Notes: generated by a model not told the origin, from the sequence alone. 38,950 nt of DNA from Streptomyces sabulosicollis (GCF_016103465.1 NZ_JAEEAP010000033.1:1-38950), one strand, 5' to 3'; positions 9,138-19,590 are shown, numbered from the stretch's first letter. Made by a program: numbers and translations.

Positions 9138-10271
9138 CTAGCGCGCGCCCACGTGGGCCCGCAGATCGGTGATGCCCACCCCGGCCCATGCCTCCCGCAC
9201 CGCCGCCTGCTCCTCGCCCTCGCCGTACCGGGCGTGCGCCGCGGCCACCGTGAGCTGGGCGAAGTCGGCGAACTGCGCGTCGAAGGCCAGATCGCCGCCG
9301 GTCAGCACGTCGTACCAGATCTGCCCGGCGCGCTCCCAGGCGTTACCCCCCAGGGCGGTGGCGGCCAGGTAGAAGGCGTGGTTGGGGATGCCGGAGTTGA
9401 TGTGGACGCCGCCGTTGTCACGTGAGGTGCGGACGTAGTCGTCCATCGTGCCCGGCTGCGGGTCCTTGCCCAGCACATCGTCGTCGTACGCCGTGCCCGG
9501 GGCCTTCATCGAGCGCAGGGCCACCCCGGTGACCCGGTCCGTCAGCAGCCCCGCGCCGATCAGCCAGTCGGCCTCCTCGGCGCTCTGGCCGAGTACGTGC
9601 TGCTTGACCAGGGAGCCGAAGACGTCGGACATCGACTCGTTGAGCGCCCCGGACTGGCCGAAGTACTCGAGGTTGGCGGTGTACTGCGTGACGCCGTGGG
9701 TGAGCTCGTGGGCCATCACGTCGACCGGGATGGTGAAGTCCAGGAAGACCTCGCCGTCCCCGTCGCCGAAGACCATCTGCTCGCCGTCCCAGAAGGCGTT
9801 GTTGTAGTCCTCGCTGTAGTGGACGCTCGCGTTCAGCGGCAGCCCGGAGTCGTCGATCGAGCGCCGCCCGTACGCCTTGAGGAAGAGCTCGAAGGTCGCG
9901 CCGAGCCCGTCGTACGCGCGGTTCACCGAGTCGTCCCGGCCCGCCTGGTCGCCCTCGCCGCGCACCTTCCTGCCCGGCAGCGAGGTCCTGTGCTGGGCGT
10001 CGTAGAGGGTGCGCCGGGGCTTGTCCGAGGGCGCGGCGGCCCGCGCGGCGGGGACGCCCCGCACGGTGGTGATCCGGCGGCGGGTGCGCTGCAGGGCGTC
10101 GTGCTCGAGGGTGCGGCGGGCGGGCTCGGCCAGCGACGCGTCCTCGGCGTGGGACAGCTTGTCGAGGACGTGCGGCGGCACGATCGTGCAGAAGGCGCTG
10201 CGGCGGTGACTGCGGGCGAGGCGGGCCTGGCGGACTTGGCGGACCTGGCGGGCGTTGGTATTGGCGTCCAT
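9138..10271 (-). CDS. Protealysin-like M4 metalloprotease
   Basis: 377-residue thermolysin-family (M4) zinc protease. HELTH lies at 188-192 (zinc ligands H188 and H192, catalytic E189). The third ligand is E212 in LNESMSD, and the transition-state His is H298 in NSGIPNHAF. The N-terminus has the short PPL-type propeptide with IVPPHVLDKL at about 30-39, as in protealysin, instead of the long FTP propeptide. No signal peptide is visible, also as in protealysins. The ATG at 10271 is chosen because it precedes the propeptide, while the frame extends upstream without support. It is cotranscribed with the emfourin gene downstream. It is divergent from the leuA leader. Confidence 0.93.
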   Translation of the reverse strand: MDANTNARQVRQVRQARLARSHRRSAFCTIVPPHVLDKLSHAEDASLAEPARRTLEHDALQRTRRRITTVRGVPAARAAAPSDKPRRTLYDAQHRTSLPGRKVRGEGDQAGRDDSVNRAYDGLGATFELFLKAYGRRSIDDSGLPLNASVHYSEDYNNAFWDGEQMVFGDGDGEVFLDFTIPVDVMAHELTHGVTQYTANLEYFGQSGALNESMSDVFGSLVKQHVLGQSAEEADWLIGAGLLTDRVTGVALRSMKAPGTAYDDDVLGKDPQPGTMDDYVRTSRDNGGVHINSGIPNHAFYLAATALGGNAWERAGQIWYDVLTGGDLAFDAQFADFAQLTVAAAHARYGEGEEQAAVREAWAGVGITDLRAHVGAR

Positions 10272-10430
10272 GGCTGGCAATGTCGCACCGCGTGATGCCG
10301 GTGTCACGCCTTGCGGCCATGATTGCTGAAATCGAGTGGAAGATGCGTATTCCTCCGAAGCGCATGTGTCGGTCCGCATAGTGATACGGGTCCGCCCCGC
10401 CCGCGCGTCTCGGTTAGGCTGCTCTCCATC

Positions 10431-10478
10431 ATGCGTTTCGGGCTGCTTCTTCTTAGCTGCCGCGGCGAGGGCCTGTAG
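10431..10478 (+). CDS. leuA leader peptide
   Basis: 15-codon ORF MRFGLLLLSCRGEGL with four consecutive Leu codons, CTG CTT CTT CTT. CTT is rare in this GC-rich genome, so three in a row is telling. It ends 128 nt before leuA. Actinobacterial leuA genes are known to be controlled by leader-peptide attenuation, with ribosomes stalling at Leu codons when leucyl-tRNA is short. TAGGCT at 10415-10420 could be the -10 box, giving an almost leaderless start. Confidence 0.85.
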   Translation: MRFGLLLLSCRGEGL

Positions 10479-10483
10479 TCGAA

Positions 10484-12409
<1,926 letters not shown>

Positions 12410-12561
12410 TCCTCCGGAATCCTTCAGATGCGTGGGTGATCTTTCACCGCTCTGATCGGAGGGGCTCATCACCCCGTTGACCTGGTCACCCACAGGGGTC
12501 CCGTTCACCCCGGGAGGTGGGCGGGGCCTCGGGTTTGGCCTGTTGTCTCCGTTCGGGGTAC

Positions 12562-12590
12562 TGACGTCACATCATGGATGTGGCTAGCAT
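12562..12590 (+). promoter_or_regulatory. Promoter of the TerB-like gene
   Basis: TGACGT (12562-12567), a 17-nt spacer, then TAGCAT (12585-12590) gives a well-spaced housekeeping-sigma promoter about 45 nt ahead of the GTG start. The -35 lies in the palindrome TGACGTCA. Confidence 0.6.
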
Positions 12591-12634
12591 CACGTCAACG
12601 CGGCAACGTGGCCGAAGCGTTATGGAGGTGTGAC

Positions 12635-13345
12635 GTGGTGCACCGGCGAGCCCGCCGTGACCGGGACCTGTGTGTGGTAGGCGTACGCACTCTGTGGCGG
12701 ACCGTCGGCGATGGTGAGTTCTTCTGCCCCGAGTGCGGGGGTGACCGCAACTACCGCCGCCGCACCGGCCGCCGCCGCATCGTGCTGCTCGGCCTGCCGG
12801 TGCTGCCGCGCGGACCCGTCGCGCCCATCGTGGAATGCGCGGCCTGCGCCAGCCGCTACGGCACGGAAGTGCTCGATCACCCCACGACCACCCGCTTCTC
12901 CGCGATGCTCCGCGACGCGGTGCACACCGTGGCCCTCGCGGTCCTCGCCGCGGGCGGCACCGAGGCGACGGCGGTCCGGCAGGTCGCGGTCGGCGCGGTG
13001 CGCGCCGCCGGGTTCGCCGACTGCAGCGAGGACCAGCTCCTCGCGCTCATCGAGGCCCTCGCCGCGGACACCGGGCGGCTGCCGGGCGCGTGCGGCGAGC
13101 GGGACGGCCTGGACCCGTGCGGTACGGCGCTGGCCATCGAGCTGCACGAGGCCCTGGAGCCGCTGGCCCCGCACCTGGCCCCCACCGGCCGGGAGGCGAT
13201 CCTCCTCCAGGGCGCCCGGATCGCCGTGGCCGACGGCCCGTACCGCCCGGCCGAGCGCGCGGTCCTGGAAACCGTCGGCCGGGCGCTGATGATCTGTCCC
13301 GACGACACGGCGCGCCTGCTGGCCGCCACCCGGGCGGCGTTCTGA
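12635..13345 (+). CDS. TerB-like protein with N-terminal zinc ribbon
   Basis: About 236 residues. The N-terminal part has a C4 zinc ribbon: FFCPECGGDRNYRRRTGRRR with a second pair in VECAACASRYGTEVLD. After that comes an all-helical TerB-like domain (SAMLRDAVHTVALAVLAAGG ... AILLQGARIAVADGPYRPAERAVLETVGRAL). TerB-like folds occur in tellurite-resistance and phage-defence proteins, but this branch next to leuA is a common uncharacterised Streptomyces gene. GGAGG at 12624-12628 fits GTG 12635 (6-nt gap) or GTG 12638 (9-nt gap). The upstream frame to 12578 lacks conservation. The gene is alone in its unit. Confidence 0.7.
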   Translation: MVHRRARRDRDLCVVGVRTLWRTVGDGEFFCPECGGDRNYRRRTGRRRIVLLGLPVLPRGPVAPIVECAACASRYGTEVLDHPTTTRFSAMLRDAVHTVALAVLAAGGTEATAVRQVAVGAVRAAGFADCSEDQLLALIEALAADTGRLPGACGERDGLDPCGTALAIELHEALEPLAPHLAPTGREAILLQGARIAVADGPYRPAERAVLETVGRALMICPDDTARLLAATRAAF

Positions 13346-13370
13346 GCGGAGGGTTCCGGTCCGCTCTCCG

Positions 13371-13386
13371 TACTCCCCAGGGAGTA
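13371..13386 (+). promoter_or_regulatory. Palindromic operator upstream of the MMPL gene
   Basis: TACTCCC / GGGAGTA, perfect 7-bp arms with a 2-nt centre (CA), 88 nt before the MMPL start. It is the right size for a dimeric LuxR-type response regulator, and a sensor kinase/regulator pair follows the MMPL gene. The link to that pair is an inference. Confidence 0.55.
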
Positions 13387-13474
13387 ATCGCCCCCGGCCC
13401 GCCCCCGGCGTAGTAGCCGCCGTTTCCGTCGTCGGCGCGACGCATCGGCGCCCCGGCGCCGGAAGCCTGGGGGC

Positions 13475-15697
13475 ATGCAGACGACATCGTCAGGGATCCC
13501 GAGCGATCCCCACCAACCGGCCGCGCCGCAGCCCGCGGCGGCCGGGCCGCCGTCCGGCGCGGTCGGCGGCAAGCGGCGGCGCCGCTCACTGCCCTGGGCG
13601 GTCATCGCGGGCTGGGCACTGCTGCTCCTCGTCGCCGTCCCCTTCGCGGGCCAGCTCGAGGGCGCCAAACGGGACACGGCCGTCGACTACCTCCCGGCGG
13701 GCGCCGACTCCACCCAGGTGGCCCGGCTCCAGGAGCGGCTGCCCGGGGGCGACACCATCGACCTCGTCCTCGTCTACCACCGCGACGGCGGGCTGACCGG
13801 CGCCGACCGTAAGGCGGCCGGCGGGCAGGTCGCCGAGGTGGCGGATCGCCATGACCTCGTGGGCGGCACCGCCCCGCGCGCCATTCCGTCCAGGGACGGC
13901 ACGACCCTGATGTACCCCATGGCGCTCACCGGCCTGACGGACGAGAAGGAGCGGGCCGACGCCGTCAAGGACGTCCGCGCCGAGCTCGCCTCCCACCCCG
14001 AGGGGCTGACCGTCCAGGTCGGCGGTCCCGGGGCGCTCAGCGCCGACTCGCAGGAGGTCTTCGCCTCCACCGACGGCACACTGATGTTCGCCACCGCCGG
14101 GGTGGTCGCCCTGCTGCTGATCATCACCTATCGCAGCCCGCTGCTGTGGCTGGTGCCGCTGGGGGTGGTCGGCGTCGCCGCCATGGCCGCGATGGCGATC
14201 GTCTACGGACTCGTCCAGGGCTTCGACCTCGTCGTCACCAGCATGAGCTCCTCGATCATGACGGTGCTGGTCTTCGGCGCGGGCACCGACTACGCCCTGC
14301 TGATCGTGTCCCGCTACCGCGAGGAGCTCCGCCGCCACCAGGCCCCGTACGACGCGATGCGCGAGGCCCTGCGCGGCTGCGGCCCCGCCGTGCTCGCCTC
14401 CAGCGGCACCGTGGCCGCCGGGCTGCTGTGTCTGCTCGCGGCCGACCTCAACAGCAGCAGCGGACTGGGCCCGGTCGGCGCGGTCGGGGTCGTCTGCGCG
14501 CTGGCCGCCATGATGACGCTGCTGCCCGCGGTGCTGGTGCTGCTGGGGCGGCGGGTGTTCTGGCCGCTGATCCCCGTCCACGGCGGCGAGCCGCGGGCGA
14601 CCCGGCGCGGGTTCTTCGAGGCGATGGGCAGCTCCGTCCGCCGCCGGCCCGGAGCGGTGCTCCTGGGCGGCGCCGCGCTGCTGGGCGTCCTCGCCCTCGG
14701 CGTGCTCAACCTGCCCGGCAACCTCAAGCAGGAGGACACCTTCACCGACAAGCCCGAGTCGGTGGCCGCCACCCAGACCCTCGCCGATGCCTATCCCGAC
14801 AGCAGCAGCCAGCCCATCAGCGTGATGGCGCGCACCGCGGGAGCGGACGAGGCGCTGCGGCGGGCGCGCGACACCCAGGGGGTCGCGCGGGCGGACCGCG
14901 GGCGCAGCGGCGGCGGCTGGACGGAGATCGACGTCTTCCCGCGGGGCGCCCCGCAGTCGGCGGAGGAGACGGCCACGCTGCACGCCCTGCGCTCCGGTCT
15001 GGTGCGGGTCGAGGGCGCCGACGCGCTGGTCGGCGGACCCAGCGCCCAGCAGCTCGACCTGGAGGACACCAGCGCCCGCGACCGGACGCTGGTCATCCCG
15101 CTGGTGCTGATCGCCGTGCTGCTGATCCTCGCGGCCCTGCTGCGCAGCCTCGTCGCGCCGCTGGTGCTCGTCGTCGCCGTGGTCGCCGTATGGGGCGCGG
15201 CGATGGGGCTCGGCGGGCTCTTCTTCGACCCGGTCTTCGGCTTCGCCGGGGTCGATCCCGGGCTGCCGCTGCTGTCCTTCGTCTTCCTGGTCGCCCTCGG
15301 CGTGGACTACGGCATCTTCCTGATGCACCGGATGCGGGAGGAGTCGCTGCGCGGGGCGGACGTCCCGGACGCGGCGGTGACCGCGCTCCGCACGACGGGC
15401 GGGGTGATCGCCTCGGCCGGTCTGGTGCTGGCGGCGACCTTCGCGGTGCTGGCCACGCTGCCGATGGTGATGCTGGTCGAGATGGGGTTCGTGGTGGCGG
15501 TCGGCGTGCTGCTCGACACCTTCCTCGTACGGACGTACCTGGTGACGTCGGCGAGCCTGCTGCTGAAGCGGTGGGTGTGGTGGCCGGGTGCCCTCTTCCG
15601 CCGTACGCCCGCCCCGTCGGCCCCGGGCGCCCAGGACGGACCCGCCGCCGGGTCCCATGCCCGGTCCCGTCCCGAACCGGCCGTACGCGGCGGCTGA
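13475..15697 (+). CDS. MMPL family (RND-type) transporter
   Basis: 740-residue inner-membrane exporter of the MmpL/RND superfamily, which moves lipids or small hydrophobic molecules using the proton gradient. It has two copies of the RND half-unit. There is a first TM segment (about 37-60), a periplasmic domain with VDYLPAGADSTQVARLQERLPGG, and five TM segments at about 205-375 including GAGTDYALLIVSRYREEL. A second TM segment (about 390-410), a second periplasmic domain, and five TM segments at about 530-720 including ALGVDYGIFLMHRMREE complete the protein. Both conserved Asp residues of the relay (GTDYAL and GVDYGI) are present. The start has GGAAG 9 nt upstream. It lies ahead of a sensor kinase and a broken response regulator that probably controlled it. 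Confidence 0.93.
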   Translation: MQTTSSGIPSDPHQPAAPQPAAAGPPSGAVGGKRRRRSLPWAVIAGWALLLLVAVPFAGQLEGAKRDTAVDYLPAGADSTQVARLQERLPGGDTIDLVLVYHRDGGLTGADRKAAGGQVAEVADRHDLVGGTAPRAIPSRDGTTLMYPMALTGLTDEKERADAVKDVRAELASHPEGLTVQVGGPGALSADSQEVFASTDGTLMFATAGVVALLLIITYRSPLLWLVPLGVVGVAAMAAMAIVYGLVQGFDLVVTSMSSSIMTVLVFGAGTDYALLIVSRYREELRRHQAPYDAMREALRGCGPAVLASSGTVAAGLLCLLAADLNSSSGLGPVGAVGVVCALAAMMTLLPAVLVLLGRRVFWPLIPVHGGEPRATRRGFFEAMGSSVRRRPGAVLLGGAALLGVLALGVLNLPGNLKQEDTFTDKPESVAATQTLADAYPDSSSQPISVMARTAGADEALRRARDTQGVARADRGRSGGGWTEIDVFPRGAPQSAEETATLHALRSGLVRVEGADALVGGPSAQQLDLEDTSARDRTLVIPLVLIAVLLILAALLRSLVAPLVLVVAVVAVWGAAMGLGGLFFDPVFGFAGVDPGLPLLSFVFLVALGVDYGIFLMHRMREESLRGADVPDAAVTALRTTGGVIASAGLVLAATFAVLATLPMVMLVEMGFVVAVGVLLDTFLVRTYLVTSASLLLKRWVWWPGALFRRTPAPSAPGAQDGPAAGSHARSRPEPAVRGG

Positions 15698-15779
15698 CGC
15701 CGCTTCTCGTCCCGGTTCTCGTCCCGGACCGGCCGCACAGGGGACGGCCGGTCCGGGGCCCCTTCATACGTACGCTCTG

Positions 15780-15905
15780 TGGCCGCCTTGTGGCCGTCCC
15801 ACGGCCGCTCCATGGCTGCTCTACGGCAGTCCCACGGCCGCTCCATGGCCGCTCATGGCGGTCCCCACGGCGGCTCTATGGCCGCCCTATGGCCGCACTT
15901 TGGAT
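15780..15905 (+). repeat. Degenerate direct repeats between MMPL and kinase genes
   Basis: Repeated CACGGCCGCTCCATGGC blocks (two long copies starting near 15799 and 15834, then CACGGCGGCTCTATGGC and CTATGGCCGC variants). They contain many CATGG, CACGG and TATGG cores. They keep an open frame with several ATG codons, which would mislead a start call for the kinase. Confidence 0.7.
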
Positions 15906-15946
15906 CCGTACCGCCCTATGGCTCGGCCCGAGGCGGATCCCCGAGG

Positions 15947-17434
15947 ATGGAGCCCGTGCCCGTACTTCCTACGACCCACTCCACGGCGAAGCCCGCGAGC
16001 ACCCCACGGACGCGCTCCGCGGCCCACCGCGCGATCGCCTCCGCGTCGCGCGCCCTGCACAGCGGCCCCCGCCCCGCCGAGACCCCGGACGAGGCCCGCG
16101 GGCGGCGGCGGGTGGACGCCCGGATCGCCGGTGCGGTGCTGGTCATCCAGGTGGTCCTGGCACTGCTCAACCCCGACCGGAACGGACACCGCCCGGACGC
16201 GATCGGCTGGGCGCTGCTCGCCGCCAGCGCCCTGGTGCTCATCGGGCGGCGGCACAGCCCGATGGTGGTCACCGTGGCGGTGGTGTTCATGGTCGGGCCG
16301 TACCACGGCATGGACAACGTCCATATCGCGGTCGTCCCGGCCGGGCTCCTCGCCGTCTACACCCTCGCCGTCATCGGCCCGCCGCTGCGGTCCTTCCTCA
16401 CCGTCACCGCCGTGATCTCGGTCATGGTGTCGGTGATGGCCCTCAGCGGCAAGCCGCACGCCGGTCTCGACATGCTGCGCACCTCCGGCTGGGTGCTGTC
16501 GGTCGTGGTGATCGGCGAGGCGGTCCGCATCCACCGCAAGTACATCGCCGCGATCCTGGAGCGGGCCGAACGCGCCGAGCGGACCCGCGAGGAGGAGGCG
16601 GCCCGGCGGGTCGCCGAGGAACGGCTGCGCATCGCGCGCGATCTGCACGATCTGCTCGCGCACAGCATCACCCTCATCGGCGTCCAGACCTCCGTCGCGG
16701 CGCATGTCCTGATCGCCGACCCCGAGCGGCTGGACCGCGAGGCGATGGCCAAGGCCCTCGACGCGATCGCCGACACCTGCCGGGACGCGCGTGCCGAGCT
16801 GCGGGCCACCCTCCAGGTGCTCCGCGCGGACGTGGGCCCTGACGCCGACCGCGCGGACGAGGCGGACACCGGGCCGCTGCCGGGGCTCGCCGGACTCGCC
16901 GACCTGGCCGCGGCGGCGGAGGCGGCGGGCGTACGTGTGGACCTTACGGTCGACGTGGAGGCGTCCGAGCTGTCGCCCGCCGTGGGCGCCGCCGTGTACC
17001 GGATCGTGCAGGAGGCCCTGACCAACGCCGTCCGCCACGCACCCGGTACGAGGGTGCGGATCACGCTCGTACGGGACGAGGCGGCGCTGTGCGTCGCCGC
17101 CGTGGACGACGGCCCCAGGGGCGAGGAGCCGCCCCTTACGGCGCCCACCGAACCGGGTTACGGCATCGTCGGCATGCGGGAGCGGGCCCGCAGCGTCGCG
17201 GGCACCCTGACCGCCGGACCGCGCGAGGACGGCCCCGGCTTCGCGATCAGGGCCACACTGCCGTGGGGGAGGGGCGGCCCGCCCGGCGGCCGTACGAGCA
17301 CCGGGGCCGGGACCGGGACCGGGACCGGAAACGGCACCGGGACCGGGACCGGGATTGGGACCACTGGCACCGGAAACGGCACCGGCACCGGAGCCGGACA
17401 GACCGCCGCGCCGCCCAGGGAGGCCACCGCATGA
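15947..17434 (+). CDS. Two-component sensor histidine kinase (HisKA_3 type)
   Basis: 495-residue membrane kinase of the NarL/DesK group. Six hydrophobic segments span about 55-190. A coiled linker (AERAERTREEEAARRVAEERLRIARDLHD) leads to the phosphoacceptor motif DLHDLLAHSITLIGVQ. The HATPase domain has VYRIVQEALTNAVRHAP (N box) and GYGIVGMRERARSVAG (G box). The ATG 15947 is chosen with GAGGCGGA about 9 nt upstream, because earlier ATGs lie in repeats. The C-terminus is an odd Gly/Thr/Asn tail of about 35 residues (17300-17397). It overlaps the regulator gene by 4 nt (ATGA). It probably controlled the MMPL gene. Confidence 0.9.
   Translation: MEPVPVLPTTHSTAKPASTPRTRSAAHRAIASASRALHSGPRPAETPDEARGRRRVDARIAGAVLVIQVVLALLNPDRNGHRPDAIGWALLAASALVLIGRRHSPMVVTVAVVFMVGPYHGMDNVHIAVVPAGLLAVYTLAVIGPPLRSFLTVTAVISVMVSVMALSGKPHAGLDMLRTSGWVLSVVVIGEAVRIHRKYIAAILERAERAERTREEEAARRVAEERLRIARDLHDLLAHSITLIGVQTSVAAHVLIADPERLDREAMAKALDAIADTCRDARAELRATLQVLRADVGPDADRADEADTGPLPGLAGLADLAAAAEAAGVRVDLTVDVEASELSPAVGAAVYRIVQEALTNAVRHAPGTRVRITLVRDEAALCVAAVDDGPRGEEPPLTAPTEPGYGIVGMRERARSVAGTLTAGPREDGPGFAIRATLPWGRGGPPGGRTSTGAGTGTGTGNGTGTGTGIGTTGTGNGTGTGAGQTAAPPREATA
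17300..17397 (+). repeat. ACCGGG-type hexamer repeats in the kinase 3' end
   Basis: Tandem (G)ACCGGG/CACCGG hexamers encoding a GTGTGTGNGTGTGTGIG-like tail after the ATPase domain. They are probably a slippage product with no domain in them. Confidence 0.85.
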
Positions 17435-18032
17435 CCACGCCACCGGCTCTCGGCCCCGGGGCCGCCACGCCGATCCGGGTGCTGCTCGCTGACGACCAGA
17501 CGCTGGTCCGTTCCGCCTTCGCCATGCTGGTCTCCTCGGCCCGCGACATGGATGTGGTCGGGCAGGCGGGCACCGGCCGCGAGGCCGTCGAACTGGCCCG
17601 CACCGCCCGCGCCGACCTCGTGGTCATGGACATCCGGATGCCCGACCTCGACGGCATCGAGGCCACCCGCCGCATCGCCGCCGACGAGGACCTCGCCGGG
17701 GTCAAGGTGCTCGTCCTGACGACGTACGACACCGATGAGCACATCGTCGAGGCGCTGCGCGCGGGCGCGTCCGGCTTCCTGGTGAAGGACACCCGGCCCG
17801 CCGAACTCCTGGACGCCATACGGACCGTGGCGGCGGGGGAGTCCCTGCTCTCGCCCGGGGCCTCAACAACGCCGAGGCCGCCCAGACGCTCGGCCTCTCA
17901 CCGCTCACCACCAAGACCCATGTCAGCCGCATCATGGGTAAGCTCGGCGTCCGCGACCGCGCCCAACTGGTCATCGCGGCCTACGAGTCCGGCCTGGTCA
18001 CCCCGGCTTGTCGGTCGTCCGACGGGCCGTGA
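17431..18032 (+). pseudogene. Response regulator (NarL/LuxR family), disrupted by deletion and frameshift
   Basis: The receiver domain is intact. It has LLADDQTLVRSAFAML, phosphoacceptor Asp in LVVMDIRMPDLDG, Thr in LVLTTYDTDEH and Lys in SGFLVKDTRPAELL. After AAGESLLSPGA (ending near 17862) the frame loses all similarity. The LuxR helix-turn-helix resumes in another frame at 17859: GLNNAEAAQTLGLSPLTTK, then VSRIMGKLGVRDRAQLVIAAYESGLVTP, stopping at 18030-18032. Compared with the family, the linker and first HTH helices (about 35-40 residues) are missing. CCCGGGGC sits at the junction, fitting a deletion between short direct repeats. An assembly error is the alternative. The unshifted frame runs on to 18117 as junk. 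A regulator made here could not bind DNA. Confidence 0.85.
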
Positions 18033-18091
18033 CGCCTGCGGCGGACCGCTCCCCTCCCCGCCTCTTCCCACAACTGGGGCCCCGCCCCGGG

Positions 18092-18125
18092 CTCAGGCCC
18101 CAGGCCCCAGGACCTAGGGCCTGAG
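18092..18125 (+). terminator. Terminator after the response-regulator locus
   Basis: Perfect 9-bp stem CTCAGGCCC (18092-18100) / GGGCCTGAG (18117-18125) about 60 nt past the HTH stop. Confidence 0.55.
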
Positions 18126-18162
18126 GGTGAAGCCTCCGCCGCGTGGTCCGCCGGACACCCGC

Positions 18163-18224
18163 AGCGCACGTCAGCGCACGCACGTCAGCGCACGCACGTC
18201 AGCGCACGCACGTCAGCGCACGTC
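18163..18224 (+). repeat. 14-bp tandem repeat
   Basis: Units AGCGCACGCACGTC at 18173-18186, 18187-18200 and 18201-18214, flanked on each side by a shortened 10-bp form AGCGCACGTC (18163-18172 and 18215-18224). The array lies between the convergent regulator and acetyltransferase genes. Confidence 0.9.
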
Positions 18225-18253
18225 AGACCGCACATCGGGCAGCTCAGGGCACG

Positions 18254-18898
18254 TCACGCAGCGCCGAACAGCGCGCGGCACGGCTCCAGTCCGGCGATCT
18301 CGACCGGGATGGCGCGGTGCTCCTCCCAGGCCGCGCGGTCCAGCCGCAGCCGCTGAAGGGTGCGGGCCTCGCCCCTTACGGCGAGCACGGACAGCCCGTC
18401 GGGGCGGTAGCCGAGCCGCCGGGACACCCCCAGCGAGCGGCCGTTCTCCACCATCGCGCCCGAGGCCAGCGACAGCGCGCCCAAGCCCTCGAACGCCAGG
18501 TGCGCCACCGCCGCCCGCATCTCCGTGCCCAGGCCCTTGCCCTGGTGAGCGGTGCCCAGCCAGGAGCCGGTCTCGGCCTCCCGGGTGATGGCGAACTCGG
18601 TCGCGAACAGGTCCTGCCGCCCGATCACCGCGCCCTCGTGCAGCACCGCGAGGCTCAGCGTCCACTGCTCCGGCCGCCATTCGGCGATCGTGCGCAGCAC
18701 ATGCTGGAAGGTGGCGCGTCCGCGCTCCTCCGGTGCCGCGTCGGTCCAGGGGATGCTGAAGGGCATCTCGTCCGGGTCGTGCACCCCGCCCGCCGCGACC
18801 GCGGCGAGCTCGTCGAGCAGGGGGACGTCGGGAAGCCGCAGCTCCAGGCGTGGCGTACGCAGGCGAAGCCCGTACAGGGGCCAGAAATGGGGGTCCAT
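18254..18898 (-). CDS. GNAT family N-acetyltransferase
   Basis: 214-residue RimJ/RimL-type acetyltransferase. The opening RLRTPRLELRLPD is the usual start of this group. The acetyl-CoA-binding region is GSWLGTAHQGKGLGTEMRAAVAHLAFEGLGA (Q/R-x-x-G-x-G/A motif), followed by SGAMVENGRSLGVSRRLGYR, the NxxS helix. The substrate is unknown (a protein N-terminus or small molecule). The ATG at 18898 precedes the conserved start, and frames upstream have no similarity. It is divergent from another GNAT gene (125 nt between starts). Confidence 0.88.
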   Translation of the reverse strand: MDPHFWPLYGLRLRTPRLELRLPDVPLLDELAAVAAGGVHDPDEMPFSIPWTDAAPEERGRATFQHVLRTIAEWRPEQWTLSLAVLHEGAVIGRQDLFATEFAITREAETGSWLGTAHQGKGLGTEMRAAVAHLAFEGLGALSLASGAMVENGRSLGVSRRLGYRPDGLSVLAVRGEARTLQRLRLDRAAWEEHRAIPVEIAGLEPCRALFGAA

Positions 18899-19022
18899 GA
18901 CGGGAGGCTGCCGGACCCGTGGCCGCCGAGTCGAACCAATTACGGCCGACCGCGCGGCCCGCCCCGCGCGTGGGCGCACAATTCGTTTGCCGTAGTACGG
19001 CATCCGGACGCATCCTGACCCG

Positions 19023-19571
19023 ATGCTGATCCGACGAGAGACCCGCTCCGACATCGACGCCGTACGGGCCGTCACCTCGGCCGCGTTCGCCAAGTCGGAC
19101 ACCTCGGACACCTCGCACAGTTCCAGCCCCCCACCTCCCATCGAGGCCACGCTGCTGGACGAGCTCCGGACCAGCGACGGCTGGTTGCCCGCGCTGTCGT
19201 TCGTCGCCACCGGCGACCGCGACGAGGTGATCGGCCACGTCGTGTGCACCCGCGGTCATGTCGGCTCCGGCCTGGCCCTCGCCCTCGGCCTCGGCCCGCT
19301 CAGCGTGCACCCCGCCCATCAGGGCCGTGGCGTGGGCCTCGCGCTCGTCCACGCGGTGCTCGGCGCCGCGGACGCCTTCGGCGAATCGCTGGTCGCCCTG
19401 CTGGGCAGCCCCGCCTACTACGGCCGGTTCGGCTTCCGCCCGGCGACCGATTACGGCATCACGGCGCCGGATCCGGCCTGGGGCGAGTATTTCCAGGTCC
19501 GGACCCTGACCGCCTATCAGCCGACCATCAAGGGGCCCTTCCGGTACGCCGAGCCGTTCGACCGCGTCTGA
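19023..19571 (+). CDS. GNAT family N-acetyltransferase (YhbS-like)
   Basis: 182-residue acetyltransferase. MLIRRETRSDIDAVRAVTSAAF opens the fold. LGPLSVHPAHQGRGVGLALVHAVL is the acetyl-CoA pyrophosphate loop. ESLVALLGSPAYYGRFGFRPAT matches the YhbS-type subgroup with its GxPxYYxRFGF motif. The substrate is unknown. CATCCT at 19011-19016 lies 6 nt before the ATG and could be a -10 box for a leaderless mRNA. It converges on the I9-like gene 19 nt downstream. Confidence 0.9.
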   Translation: MLIRRETRSDIDAVRAVTSAAFAKSDTSDTSHSSSPPPPIEATLLDELRTSDGWLPALSFVATGDRDEVIGHVVCTRGHVGSGLALALGLGPLSVHPAHQGRGVGLALVHAVLGAADAFGESLVALLGSPAYYGRFGFRPATDYGITAPDPAWGEYFQVRTLTAYQPTIKGPFRYAEPFDRV

Positions 19572-19590
19572 CGCGAGCGGACACCGAGGT

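Noticed and set aside
13586-15658. 690-codon minus-strand frame opposite the MMPL gene
   Set aside because: Antisense shadow, His/Gln/Arg/Gly-rich with no motifs.
15779-15946. Upstream ATG codons (from 15779) as the sensor kinase start
   Set aside because: They lie in degenerate DNA repeats encoding MAALWPSHGRS-like junk. The first supported start is 15947.
18163-18224. CRISPR array
   Set aside because: The units are directly adjacent, of 10-14 bp, with no spacers. It is a simple tandem repeat.
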